Shown here piece by piece: positions 7,621-15,129 of a stretch of 64,000 bases of DNA. Both the position numbers and the translations under genes were made by a program. Position 1 is the first letter of the stretch, and each line of letters opens with the position of its first letter. Origin of the DNA: DASQFQ01 sp963730115 (lineage in GTDB: Bacteria > Actinomycetota > Thermoleophilia > Solirubrobacterales > Solirubrobacteraceae); NCBI GenBank assembly GCA_963730115.1, contig CAVSQM010000012.1:930001-994000 (forward strand). Direction: 5' to 3'. The notes beneath the pieces are model-generated. The model was not told the DNA's origin. It made no database searches and worked only from the letters and a program-made list of their open reading frames with translations.

Positions 7621-7646
7621 GTTAGTTGGCGGCCCGCGCCGGGTAC
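7621..7646 (+). promoter_or_regulatory. SigB/SigF-type promoter for the anti-sigma operon
   Basis: GTTA (7621-7624), 16 nt, GGGTAC (7641-7646), then ATG at 7659. Regulators of SigB-type factors are often autoregulated by the sigma factor they control, which fits. Confidence 0.5.
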
Positions 7647-7658
7647 CCGTACGCTGCC

Positions 7659-8126
7659 ATGCGTGCCCACTCCCCATTTGCCACGGCACATGAGCACTGG
7701 CAGCCGGTCCCGGCCACCCCGTCACCGGTCCGCCTCTCGCTCCCCGCTCGCGCCCGCAACATCGCGGTCGTCCGGCGTGCGCTCGAGGCGATCGCCGAGG
7801 AGCTCGCCCTGCCGCGCCGCCTCGTCGAGGACATGCGGCTCGCCGTGACCGAGGCCTGCACCAACGTCGTCCGCCACGCGTACGCAGGCCAGGAGGCCGA
7901 CGAGCAGAGCGCGATGCGCGTCGAGTTGCGCCCGCAGCCGGGCGGCATGCTCGTCGTGGTCGAGGACCGCGGCCGCGGCCTCGCCCCGAGCCCCGACGGC
8001 GGAGGGCCCGGCCTCGGGCTGCCGCTGATCGCGGCGCTCACCGAGGATCTCGAGATCTCCCACGGCCCCGACAATCGGGGCAGCCGGGTCGCGATGTCGT
8101 TCGCGCCCGTGATCGAGGCCGCGTGA
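7659..8126 (+). CDS. RsbW-like anti-sigma factor / serine protein kinase
   Basis: A 155-residue GHKL ATPase of the RsbW/SpoIIAB type. The N box is in RLAVTEACTNVVRHAY, the G1 box is VEDRGRGL, and the G2 box is GPGLGLPLI. Proteins of this type bind a SigB/SigF-family sigma factor and phosphorylate a STAS antagonist. A TTG at 7626 is in frame, but the ATG at 7659 is preferred because the SigB-type promoter would otherwise lie inside the gene. Its stop overlaps the GTG of the next gene by 4 nt (GTGA). Confidence 0.85.
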   Translation: MRAHSPFATAHEHWQPVPATPSPVRLSLPARARNIAVVRRALEAIAEELALPRRLVEDMRLAVTEACTNVVRHAYAGQEADEQSAMRVELRPQPGGMLVVVEDRGRGLAPSPDGGGPGLGLPLIAALTEDLEISHGPDNRGSRVAMSFAPVIEAA

Positions 8127-8530
8127 CCGACGCCGCGGCGGGCCCGAACGGCTCTCCCGGCACCACGCGCGTGTCCATCGCCAGCGGCCCGCTGGTGGGG
8201 CCGGTCCTCCGCCGCGTGGTCGGCATGCTCGCCGCGCGGGCCGACCTGCCGCTCGACCGGCTCGACGACGCCGTCCTGGTCGCCGACCTGATCGCCTCGC
8301 GCGCCCCCGCCCACGTCAGCGCCACCTCGGTCGACGTCGACCTCGAGACCGGCGACCGCACGCTGTTCCTGCGCGTCGGGCCGCTGCGGCCCGGCGGCGG
8401 CGACGCGCTGATCGTCGACGCGGCGGTGCCCGGCGTCGGCAACGTGATCGAGCAGCTGGCGGACGACATCTCCGTCCAGCCCGAGGGCGACTCGGAGTAC
8501 CTGCACGTGCGACTCGCCTACCCGGCCTGA
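8123..8530 (+). CDS. Degenerate GHKL/anti-sigma-like protein
   Basis: A 135-residue protein whose first 60 residues resemble the dimerisation helices of RsbW-like kinases (a hydrophobic start, a paired helix, then DDAVLVADLI), but which lacks the N-box Asn and the glycine boxes needed for ATP binding. It could be a non-catalytic partner or decoy for the kinase encoded immediately upstream, with which it overlaps by 4 nt. This assignment rests on helix pattern and context and is tentative. Confidence 0.6.
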   Translation: MTDAAAGPNGSPGTTRVSIASGPLVGPVLRRVVGMLAARADLPLDRLDDAVLVADLIASRAPAHVSATSVDVDLETGDRTLFLRVGPLRPGGGDALIVDAAVPGVGNVIEQLADDISVQPEGDSEYLHVRLAYPA

Positions 8531-8564
8531 CTGGAACGGCTCTGGACCGGGAACCACGCGCTTG

Positions 8565-8930
8565 ATGGCCATCGAGTTCGCGATCGAGGATCACCGCGTC
8601 GGCGAGGACACCCACGTCGTCGCGGTCACCGGCGAGATCGACCTCTTCACCGCGCCCGAGTTCAAGCAGCGGATGAGCCAGCCGATCGACGACGGCGTCG
8701 CGCGCCTCGTGGTCGATCTGTCGGGCACCACCTTCATCGACTCGTCCAGCCTCGGCGTGCTGATCGGGGCGCACCGGCGCCTCAAGCAGCGCCGCGGCAG
8801 CCTGGTCGTCGTCTGCGACAATGACGCGATCGTGAAGACCTTCAAGATCACCGGACTTGACGGCGTCTTCACCCTCGTCCGCTCGCTCGACGACGCGCTC
8901 GACGGCGACGCCGTCGGCGCGGGCTCGTAG
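8565..8930 (+). CDS. STAS-domain anti-anti-sigma factor (RsbV/SpoIIAA type)
   Basis: A 121-residue single STAS domain with the phospho-acceptor signature LVVDLSGTTFIDSSSLGVL; one of Ser60-Ser62 is the residue phosphorylated by an RsbW kinase. In the unphosphorylated form such proteins sequester the kinase and free the sigma factor. The partner kinase gene lies 440 bp upstream and an RsbU-type phosphatase is at 1740. A TTG one codon upstream of the ATG is an equivalent start. Confidence 0.92.
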   Translation: MAIEFAIEDHRVGEDTHVVAVTGEIDLFTAPEFKQRMSQPIDDGVARLVVDLSGTTFIDSSSLGVLIGAHRRLKQRRGSLVVVCDNDAIVKTFKITGLDGVFTLVRSLDDALDGDAVGAGS

Positions 8931-8953
8931 CTCTCCCTACCCGGCCTCCAACG

Positions 8954-9853
8954 GTGGGCACGGGCTTCCCCGCTGACGACGCACAGAGCGACTTCGCTCG
9001 CGCGCGGCGCTCGCGGATGCTGGCCGAGCTCGCCCGCCGCCTCCGCTTCGAGCCCGACGACGTCGGCTACATCCTCCCGTTCGAGGAGGTGATCGACGCG
9101 CTCGGCCGTGTGGCCGAGCACGACCTCGGGCTGCAGACGATCCCGCTCGACTCGATCGTCGGCACGATCGACCGCACCAAGGACTTCGACCGCGCCTTCC
9201 GCCCCACCAGCCCGCGGCTGCGCGCCCGCTGGCAGCGGATCGCCGAGGCCCAGCGGCGCGGCGAGTCGTTCCCGCCGATCTCCGTCTTCCGGATCGGCGA
9301 GCTGCACTTCGTGCGCGACGGGCACCACCGGGTGTCGGTCGCCCGCTCGCTGAGGCGCGAGGACATCGACGCCTACGTCACCGAGGTCGAGACGCGGGTG
9401 GGCGCCGGCACCGACGTGCTCGTCTCCGACCTCCCGGTCAAGGGGCACGAGCGGCTGTTCCGCGAGCGTGTGCCGCTCGACGAGAAGCGCCGGGCGCGCG
9501 TACAGCCCTCGGACCCGTGGGACTACGGGATCCTCGCCGAGGGAGTCGAGGCGTGGGGGTTCCGCGCCATGCAGGGCCGCCGCCACTTCATGGACCGCGC
9601 GGAGATCGCCCGCGTCTGGTTCGACGAGGACTACGACCCGGTGACGCGGATGCTCCGCGACGCCGACCTCGTGGAGCGGGGCGAGACCGAGACGGACGCA
9701 TACATGCGCGTGGTCACCGCCCGCTACATGCTGCTGCGCACGCACGAGTGGTCCGACGAGGTGCTCGAGCGGTTGCAGTCGGCCCAGAAGGCGGGCAAGC
9801 GGCGCAGTCGCGTGCCGCCGAAGCGGCGCCACGGCAAGCGGCCCGGCTACTAG
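8954..9853 (+). CDS. ParB/sulfiredoxin-fold domain protein
   Basis: A 299-residue protein with a ParB-like nuclease-fold domain at about 60-170, ending in the signature HFVRDGHHRVSVARSL (Gly-His-His-Arg). No ParB helix-turn-helix DNA-binding module is seen, so a chromosome-partition role is unlikely. The C terminus is very basic (Lys/Arg-rich from about 275), suggesting nucleic-acid contact. The ParB fold can bind CTP or act as a phosphotransferase. The GTG start is 23 nt after the STAS gene. The function is unknown. Confidence 0.7.
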   Translation: MGTGFPADDAQSDFARARRSRMLAELARRLRFEPDDVGYILPFEEVIDALGRVAEHDLGLQTIPLDSIVGTIDRTKDFDRAFRPTSPRLRARWQRIAEAQRRGESFPPISVFRIGELHFVRDGHHRVSVARSLRREDIDAYVTEVETRVGAGTDVLVSDLPVKGHERLFRERVPLDEKRRARVQPSDPWDYGILAEGVEAWGFRAMQGRRHFMDRAEIARVWFDEDYDPVTRMLRDADLVERGETETDAYMRVVTARYMLLRTHEWSDEVLERLQSAQKAGKRRSRVPPKRRHGKRPGY

Positions 9854-10189
9854 TCAGGCGTCGCGGGCGCCGGGGTGGCCCTCGCCGGGCCATGGCGCGA
9901 GCACGAGCAGGAGCCGCGCGTCCGTGGTGGCGCGCACCTCGTGGCGCTCGCCGGGCTCGAAGATCGCCAGCAAGCCTGGGCCGCCGCTGACCGCCTCGCC
10001 GCCGTCGCGCCCGATCTCGACCTCGCCCTCGACGACGACGAGGTGCGCGCGCTCGTGGACCTGGTGCTCCTGGAGCTGCTCGCCGGCCGACAGGCGCAGC
10101 GCGATCGTGCGTGACTCGCCGCGCTTGGAGTCGAGGATCTGCGGGTGAGACGGCTCGACGTCGAGGTCCGTGAGGTTCCAGTGCTGCAC
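9854..10189 (-). CDS. Cupin-domain protein
   Basis: A 111-residue single cupin barrel. Motif 1 is in LQEHQVHERAHLVVVEGEVEIG and motif 2 in AIFEPGERHEVRATTD, giving His residues that can bind a metal. No enzyme-specific signature is visible; such small cupins may act as dioxygenases, isomerases or sensors. It is convergent with the ParB-like gene with no gap between the stops and lies downstream of the second sigma-factor gene on the same strand (9 nt after its stop), so the two may be cotranscribed. Confidence 0.75.
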   Translation of the reverse strand: MQHWNLTDLDVEPSHPQILDSKRGESRTIALRLSAGEQLQEHQVHERAHLVVVEGEVEIGRDGGEAVSGGPGLLAIFEPGERHEVRATTDARLLLVLAPWPGEGHPGARDA

Positions 10190-10198
10190 GGGCGGAAC

Positions 10199-11035
10199 CT
10201 AGCGGTCTTCGGCCTCCGAGCGCAGCCGCGCGATCGACTGGCGGATCAGGCGTGACACGTGCATCTGGGAGACGCCGACGATGTCGCCGATCTCGGACTG
10301 CGTGAGGTCCTCCTCGAACCGCAGCCGCAGCACCTCGCGCTCGCGCTCGGAGAGGACGCGCATGAGGCGCTCGACGGTGGCGGAGTCCTCGGCCACCGCG
10401 AACCCGTGGTCCTCGGCGCCGAAGGCGTCGACGAGCTCGCCCTCCTCGTCCTCCTCGTTGCGCGGGCGGTCGAGCGACACGGCGCGGTAGGCGCCGGCGG
10501 CCTCGCGGGCCTCGAGCACCTGCTCCGGCGAGGCGCCCACGCGCTCGCCGATCTCGGCGGGCGTCGGGAGCCGGCCGAGCTCGCGGCCCATGTCCTCGCC
10601 GACGCGGTCGACCTTGACCGCGAGCTCCTGGAGATCGCGCGGTACGCGCACGGACCAGCCCTTGTCACGGAAGTGACGCTTGAGCTCACCGAGGATGGTG
10701 GGGACGGCGAACGACGAGAATGCAGTCTCGCGCTGGGGATCGAAGCGCTCGATCGCCTTGAGCAGCCCGAGCGAGGCGACCTGGATGAGGTCGTCGAGCG
10801 GTTCCCCCGCGCGCTGGTAGCGGCGGGCGAGCTGGCGCGCGAGCGGGAGGAAGCGCTCGACGAGCGCCTCCCGCGCGGCCGGGTCCGCCTCGTGGTGGTA
10901 GCGCTCGAGCAGGCGCCGGTCTTCCTGGGCACGGGCCTGCCGATCCCTAGGAGTGGAATCCGGGGAACCGGTACGCGCGGCGGAATATGCTCCGCCCGTG
11001 CGCTGCTCGGGTCGTCGGTTCTCTATGGAGGTCAC
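10199..11035 (-). CDS. RNA polymerase sigma factor, SigB/SigF/SigG family (second copy)
   Basis: A 278-residue paralogue of the sigma factor at 4383, sharing EDRRLL-RYH near the N terminus, the region 2 stretch LDDLIQVASLGLLKAIERFD, and the region 4 helix-turn-helix LTQSEIGDIVGVSQMHVSRL. The sequences differ enough for separate anti-sigma partners. The GTG at 11035 is chosen because AGGAAG precedes it; a TTG at 11062 is an alternative. Two such sigma factors within 7 kb, with one complete set of Rsb-type regulators between them, suggest a duplicated or branched stress circuit. Confidence 0.9.
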   Translation of the reverse strand: MTSIENRRPEQRTGGAYSAARTGSPDSTPRDRQARAQEDRRLLERYHHEADPAAREALVERFLPLARQLARRYQRAGEPLDDLIQVASLGLLKAIERFDPQRETAFSSFAVPTILGELKRHFRDKGWSVRVPRDLQELAVKVDRVGEDMGRELGRLPTPAEIGERVGASPEQVLEAREAAGAYRAVSLDRPRNEEDEEGELVDAFGAEDHGFAVAEDSATVERLMRVLSEREREVLRLRFEEDLTQSEIGDIVGVSQMHVSRLIRQSIARLRSEAEDR

Positions 11036-11159
11036 GCCCCTCTTCCTGCCGCTACGGCTCAATGGGGGCGCCGGGTCTCTGGGGCGCGAAGAAGGCAGCG
11101 GCGGGGGACTGGGCCGAGCCGTTCACGATTCTACTGCGGGCCTGGACGCGGGATAGCCG

Positions 11160-11777
11160 ATGCGCAACACCACAATGGAGAAGAACCTGCGCGTCCTCAT
11201 CGCCGACGAGGACGAGAACAAGCTGGAGGTCTTGCGCGAGACGCTCGAGGAGCTGGGCCACGAAGTCATGCCGTTCGCGGTCTCCGTGCGCGAGGCGGCC
11301 GAGCTGATCTCCCGCGAGGACCCCTCCCTCACGATCGTCATGGTGCACCAGGACGACGAGCACGCGCTGTCGCTCATCTCCGAGGCGGTTGAGTTCGCAT
11401 CCGGACCTGTCATCGCGACGGTGCGCGACGGCGACGCCGATTTCCTGGCCCGCGCGGCCGAGCACGGCATCTCCGCCTACGTCCAGGGGACGGAGCCGGA
11501 AGCGGTGCAGGGCGCGATCGAGGTGGCGCTGCGGCGCTACCGCGAGACGGCCGTGCTGGCCGGCAAGGTCGACCAGCTCGAGGGCGCGCTGCAGCGGCGG
11601 GTCGTGATCGAGCGCGCCAAGGGGATCCTCATGGAGCGCCATTCGACCGACGAGCGGCGGGCGTTCGAGCTGCTGCGCGAGACCGCGCGGGCGAACTCGC
11701 GGCGGGTGGTCGAGGTGGCGCAGTCGGTCGTCGACGGCCACGCGCTGCTGCCGCGCGACGGCGGCGGCAAGGGTTAG
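11160..11777 (+). CDS. ANTAR-domain RNA-binding regulator with atypical receiver
   Basis: A 205-residue protein: a receiver-like domain (about 8-125), a coiled linker, and a C-terminal ANTAR domain (about 140-195; RVVIERAKGILMERH then AFELLRETAR). ANTAR domains bind paired hexaloop RNA hairpins and prevent termination. The receiver looks degenerate: after the third strand (TIVMV) His-Gln replaces the phospho-acceptor Asp, and Gln replaces the conserved Lys in ISAYVQG. It may therefore be controlled by ligand or partner rather than phosphorylation. An in-frame ATG at 11175 is an alternative start. No target hairpin pair is evident nearby. Confidence 0.85.
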   Translation: MRNTTMEKNLRVLIADEDENKLEVLRETLEELGHEVMPFAVSVREAAELISREDPSLTIVMVHQDDEHALSLISEAVEFASGPVIATVRDGDADFLARAAEHGISAYVQGTEPEAVQGAIEVALRRYRETAVLAGKVDQLEGALQRRVVIERAKGILMERHSTDERRAFELLRETARANSRRVVEVAQSVVDGHALLPRDGGGKG

Positions 11778-11808
11778 CGGGCCAGAGGCCAGGGAACCCG
11801 GTCGGAAG

Positions 11809-12732
11809 ATGAGCCCTTCCGAGGATCCCCGGCCCGGCAAGCGGCTCGAGCTCGGCGACTTCAAGCGCGCGTTCAAGCGCTTCCAGGACGATCAGATGAC
11901 CGACCACGCGGCGGCGCTGACCTATTACTCGCTGCTGTCGCTGTTCCCCGCGCTGCTGTTCGGCGTCGCCTCGCTCGGCTACTTCGGCCGCCAGGGGCTG
12001 ATCAACGAGGCCACGGACTACCTGCTGCAGGCGGGCGCGCCGGAGTCGACGGTCGACGCGGTGATCGGCGCGCTCGAGTCGGCCCAGGGCCAGCGCGGTA
12101 CCGCGTTCACGGCGCTGGTGATCGCGCTCGCGACCTCGCTGTGGGGCGCGTCGGGCGCCTTCGGCGCGGTCGGCCGGGCGCTCAACATCGTGTGGCGCGT
12201 CGAGGAGGGGCGCAGCTTCATCCGCAAGAAGGCCTTCGATCTGATGTGGACGCTGATCCTGCTCGTCCTCGTGCTGGTGACGTTCGTGCTGATCTTCGTC
12301 GGCGGCGACGTCGCCCGGGACCTGCTGGGCACGATCGGGCTCGGCGACGAGGGCGCCACGGTGTGGCTGATCGCGCGCTGGCCGCTGGCGCTGGTGTTCG
12401 CGATGCTGGTCTACGCGATCGTCTACTACGCCGCGCCGAACGTCGAGGTGCCGCGCTTCCAGTTCCTCACGCCGGGCGCGGTGCTCGGGGTGGTGGCGTG
12501 GATCGTGGCCTCGGGCGGCTTCTTCTTCTACGTCTCGAACTTCTCGTCGTACTCGGCGACCTACGGTGCGTTCGCGGGCGCGGTGATCCTGCTCGTGTGG
12601 CTGTGGCTCACGAACGTCGTGCTGCTGCTGGGCGCGGAGCTCAACGCGGTCATCGATCTCCGGCGCTCGCCGGAGCTGTCGAGCAAGTACGACGGCCCGC
12701 CACTGCCCGCGAAGGTCCCTGCCGACGCCTGA
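11809..12732 (+). CDS. YihY/BrkB-family integral membrane protein
   Basis: A 307-residue protein with the family start (DHAAALTYYSLLSLFPALL at about 27-45) and six or so transmembrane segments. The motif WGASGAFGAVGRALNIVW at about 108-125 and the later YAAPNVEVPRF and LVWLWLTNVVLLLGAELNAV are hallmarks. The family was once called ribonuclease BN in error; its members are membrane proteins of unsettled transport function. The ATG is at 11809. A GC hairpin terminator follows. Confidence 0.9.
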   Translation: MSPSEDPRPGKRLELGDFKRAFKRFQDDQMTDHAAALTYYSLLSLFPALLFGVASLGYFGRQGLINEATDYLLQAGAPESTVDAVIGALESAQGQRGTAFTALVIALATSLWGASGAFGAVGRALNIVWRVEEGRSFIRKKAFDLMWTLILLVLVLVTFVLIFVGGDVARDLLGTIGLGDEGATVWLIARWPLALVFAMLVYAIVYYAAPNVEVPRFQFLTPGAVLGVVAWIVASGGFFFYVSNFSSYSATYGAFAGAVILLVWLWLTNVVLLLGAELNAVIDLRRSPELSSKYDGPPLPAKVPADA

Positions 12733-12749
12733 GCAAGCGCCCATCGGCA

Positions 12750-12776
12750 GGGCCCGGCGGGGTCTGGGCCGGGCCC
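12750..12776 (+). terminator. GC-rich hairpin after the YihY/BrkB gene
   Basis: GGGCCCGGC (12750-12758) pairs with GCCGGGCCC (12768-12776), 18 nt after the stop. No T-run follows. Confidence 0.5.
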
Positions 12777-12881
12777 GCCGAGGTCCCAGGGCGTCGGCGC
12801 CGCGAGCTACCGTGGGCCGAATGCCGTGTGACGATACGGTCGTCGCGAGATTTTTGTCAAGTCGTTGCTGAAACGGGTGAG

Positions 12882-14057
12882 ATGACCGAGCCCTGGAGTC
12901 CTCGCGAGCTCAGCCGCCTGCGCGTCATCGAGGCGCTGTTCCGGTCGCCGGAGAGCAGCCGCGCGCAGGTCGGGCAGGAGACGGGGCTGTCGCGGCCGAC
13001 GGTCGCCTCGGTGCTCGACGAGCTCGAGCGCGCGGGCGTGGTCGAGCAGCGAGCGGTGCGGGAGCACGAGGACCGCCCGCGACCGACGGGCCGGCCGCCG
13101 ATCCAGGTCCGGCTGGCGCCGGGGGCGGCGTTCGCGGTGGGGCTGGACTTCGGGCACCGGCACATCCGGGCGGCGCTCTGCGACCTCGCGGGCCGGCCGG
13201 TGGCCGACGACTGGTCCGAGGCCGAGGTCGACAGCTCCCCCGCCGCGAGCCTCGACCTCGCACATGAGCTCGTCCGCGGGCTGCTGCGGCGCGCGGAGGC
13301 CGACCCGAGCGACGTGATCGGCGTGGGGATGGGGCTGGCGGCGCCGGTCGACTTCGCGAGCGGGACCGCCTACGTCGAGGGCATCCTGCCCGGCTGGGGC
13401 GGGGTCCGCCCGGCGGCCGAGATGGAGGCGCGGCTGGGGCTGCCGGTCAAGCTCGAGAACGACGCCAACGTGGGCGCGCTGGGCGAGCACCGCTTCGGGG
13501 CCGCGCGCGGCGCTCGGGACATCGCCTACGTGCGGCTGTCGGCGGGGATCGGGCTCGGGCTGGTGCTGAACGGCTCGCCGTACCGGGGGCGCCTGGGGTT
13601 CGCGGGCGAGCTCGGGCACGTGCGGGTCGTCTCCTCGGGTGGCGCGCTCTGCCGCTGCGGCAACCGCGGGTGCCTGGAGACGGTGGCGAGCGCGGCGGCG
13701 GTGGCCGACGCGCTCGGCGTGCACGTCCCGCGCGTGGTCGAGCTCGTCGAGGCCGGCGACGCGGCGGCGCTGGCCGCGGTCGCGGCGGCCGGCGAGGCGG
13801 TGGGCGAGGTGGTCGCGGCGATGGTCAACGTGCTCAACCCGGAGCTGGTGGTGATCGGCGGCGAGCTGGCCGGAGCAGGCGACGTCCTGCTCGACCCCCT
13901 GCGCCGCGCGATCTCCGAGTCGGTGATCCGGCCGTCGGCGGCGGCGGTCGAGGCGCGCTTGGGCGCGCTCGGCGAGCGGGCGGAGGTGCTCGGAGCGGCC
14001 GCGCTGGTGCTCGCGGGCGCCCCGGCGCTGCTGGCGCGGCGGCTGGGCGGGGCCTGA
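12882..14057 (+). CDS. ROK-family transcriptional regulator/sugar kinase homologue
   Basis: A 391-residue protein with an N-terminal winged helix-turn-helix (about 10-60; SRAQVGQETGLSRPTVASVL) and a ROK domain containing the zinc signature CRCGNRGCLET and the sugar-kinase ATP-site glycines. The regulator branch (NagC/Mlc/XylR-like) represses sugar genes until a sugar or phosphosugar binds. The putative catalytic Asp region (ENDANVGALGEHRFG) is preserved, so kinase activity is not excluded. The ATG follows GGGTGAG. An AT-rich stretch with TTTTTGTCAAG (about 12851-12861) upstream may be its own operator. No sugar transporter is adjacent, so the ligand is unknown. Confidence 0.88.
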   Translation: MTEPWSPRELSRLRVIEALFRSPESSRAQVGQETGLSRPTVASVLDELERAGVVEQRAVREHEDRPRPTGRPPIQVRLAPGAAFAVGLDFGHRHIRAALCDLAGRPVADDWSEAEVDSSPAASLDLAHELVRGLLRRAEADPSDVIGVGMGLAAPVDFASGTAYVEGILPGWGGVRPAAEMEARLGLPVKLENDANVGALGEHRFGAARGARDIAYVRLSAGIGLGLVLNGSPYRGRLGFAGELGHVRVVSSGGALCRCGNRGCLETVASAAAVADALGVHVPRVVELVEAGDAAALAAVAAAGEAVGEVVAAMVNVLNPELVVIGGELAGAGDVLLDPLRRAISESVIRPSAAAVEARLGALGERAEVLGAAALVLAGAPALLARRLGGA

Positions 14058-14080
14058 CAGACCCATCTGAGCGGTCGGCG

Positions 14081-14110
14081 CCCATGGGTTGGTCGCGACC
14101 AACCCATGGG
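14081..14110. repeat. Perfect 30-bp palindrome
   Basis: CCCATGGGTTGGTCG is followed directly by its exact reverse complement, with no spacer. It contains two copies of the 8-bp palindrome CCCATGGG separated by TTGGTCGCGACCAA. It lies 24 bp after the ROK gene and 70 bp before the metallopeptidase gene. It could be an operator for the adjacent ROK regulator or a terminator. Confidence 0.85.
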
Positions 14111-14179
14111 TCTCTGTGCACGGCGGCTGCGAGCCGACAGATTGCGGATCATCAATTTACCGCGATTTGAGGGGGCAGC

Positions 14180-15064
14180 GTGTCCATCAGCACCACCAGT
14201 CACAGGAATCGAGCGATCGCCGTCGCGGTCGCCGTCATCACCCTCCTGGCGGGCGGCCTCAGCGCCGAACGCGCCGGCGCGCTGACGCCCGCCCAGAGCA
14301 CCGAGGCGGGCGTCGTGAACCTGCTCGGCGGCTGGGTGCCCAGCGCCTTCAACGGCAGCATCGAGGACTTCTGGCGTCGCACTCTGCCCGCCTGGGGCTA
14401 CAGCTACGGCAAGCCGGGGGTCCAGTACTACGGCAACGGCTCGGGCGGCTACTACAACACCGCGTGCGGGCCCACCTCCCCGTGGTCGGGTGAGAACGGG
14501 TTCTACTGCTCGACCACCAACACGATCTATCTCGACTACTGGGGGCAGCAGAGCCTGTTGAACCGTCTCGGCGACCACGGCTCGGGCGGCTTCCTGGCCC
14601 ACGAGTGGGCGCACCGGGCGCAGGCCCGCATGGGAACGCTGGTCCCCAACTTCCGCAGCGAGTACAACGCGGACTGCCTGGCCGGGCTCTATACGCGCTA
14701 CGGCTACAACACCGGCCGGCTGGGCGGCAACGACTTCTCGGAGTTCTACAACTGGCTGTACTACCAGCAGCCCTCCGCGAGTCACGGCATCGGCCCCAAC
14801 CGCGCCGCCTGGTTCCAGTACGGCTATGCCCAGTACACGAAGCCGGCGTGCGACTCCACGTTCCGCCTCACGGTGAGCGGCGCGTCTGTCGCGAAGGTCG
14901 GCGCCACGCGCAAGGCGAAGCTGGCCGCCGCCCGCACGCTGCGCCCGCCGGTGAAGGTCGCGGTCGACATCACGCCGCGCCGGACGACGGCGCTGCCGGG
15001 CGGCGGTGAGCGCATCCGCTTCCCCAAGAGCCAGCAGCACGATCCCCACACGCCGGTCGGCTGA
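14180..15064 (+). CDS. Secreted neutral zinc metallopeptidase (YpfJ-like)
   Basis: A 294-residue exported protein with a Sec signal peptide (about 1-35, cleavage after Ala-Gly-Ala). The catalytic region has FYCSTTNTIYLDYWG, then FLAHEWAHRAQ, in which HEWAH is the HExxH zinc site, then SEYNADCLAGLYTRYG with the likely third ligand in Glu/Asp-Cys. This order matches the neutral zinc metallopeptidase family. The last 60 residues are a basic, Pro-rich tail not needed for catalysis. The GTG start follows GAGGGGG. The perfect palindrome upstream may regulate it. The substrate is unknown. Confidence 0.82.
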   Translation: MSISTTSHRNRAIAVAVAVITLLAGGLSAERAGALTPAQSTEAGVVNLLGGWVPSAFNGSIEDFWRRTLPAWGYSYGKPGVQYYGNGSGGYYNTACGPTSPWSGENGFYCSTTNTIYLDYWGQQSLLNRLGDHGSGGFLAHEWAHRAQARMGTLVPNFRSEYNADCLAGLYTRYGYNTGRLGGNDFSEFYNWLYYQQPSASHGIGPNRAAWFQYGYAQYTKPACDSTFRLTVSGASVAKVGATRKAKLAAARTLRPPVKVAVDITPRRTTALPGGGERIRFPKSQQHDPHTPVG

Positions 15065-15090
15065 GTCGCCGCCCGATACGAGGAAGCTCA

Positions 15091-15120
15091 CGAGCGGGCC
15101 GGGAACCCCCGGCCCGCTCG
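15091..15120. terminator. Bidirectional terminator hairpin
   Basis: CGAGCGGGCCGGG (15091-15103), a 4-nt loop, then its perfect complement (15108-15120). It lies between the convergent metallopeptidase and AddA-like genes. Confidence 0.7.
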
Positions 15121-15129
15121 CGCGCGGCC

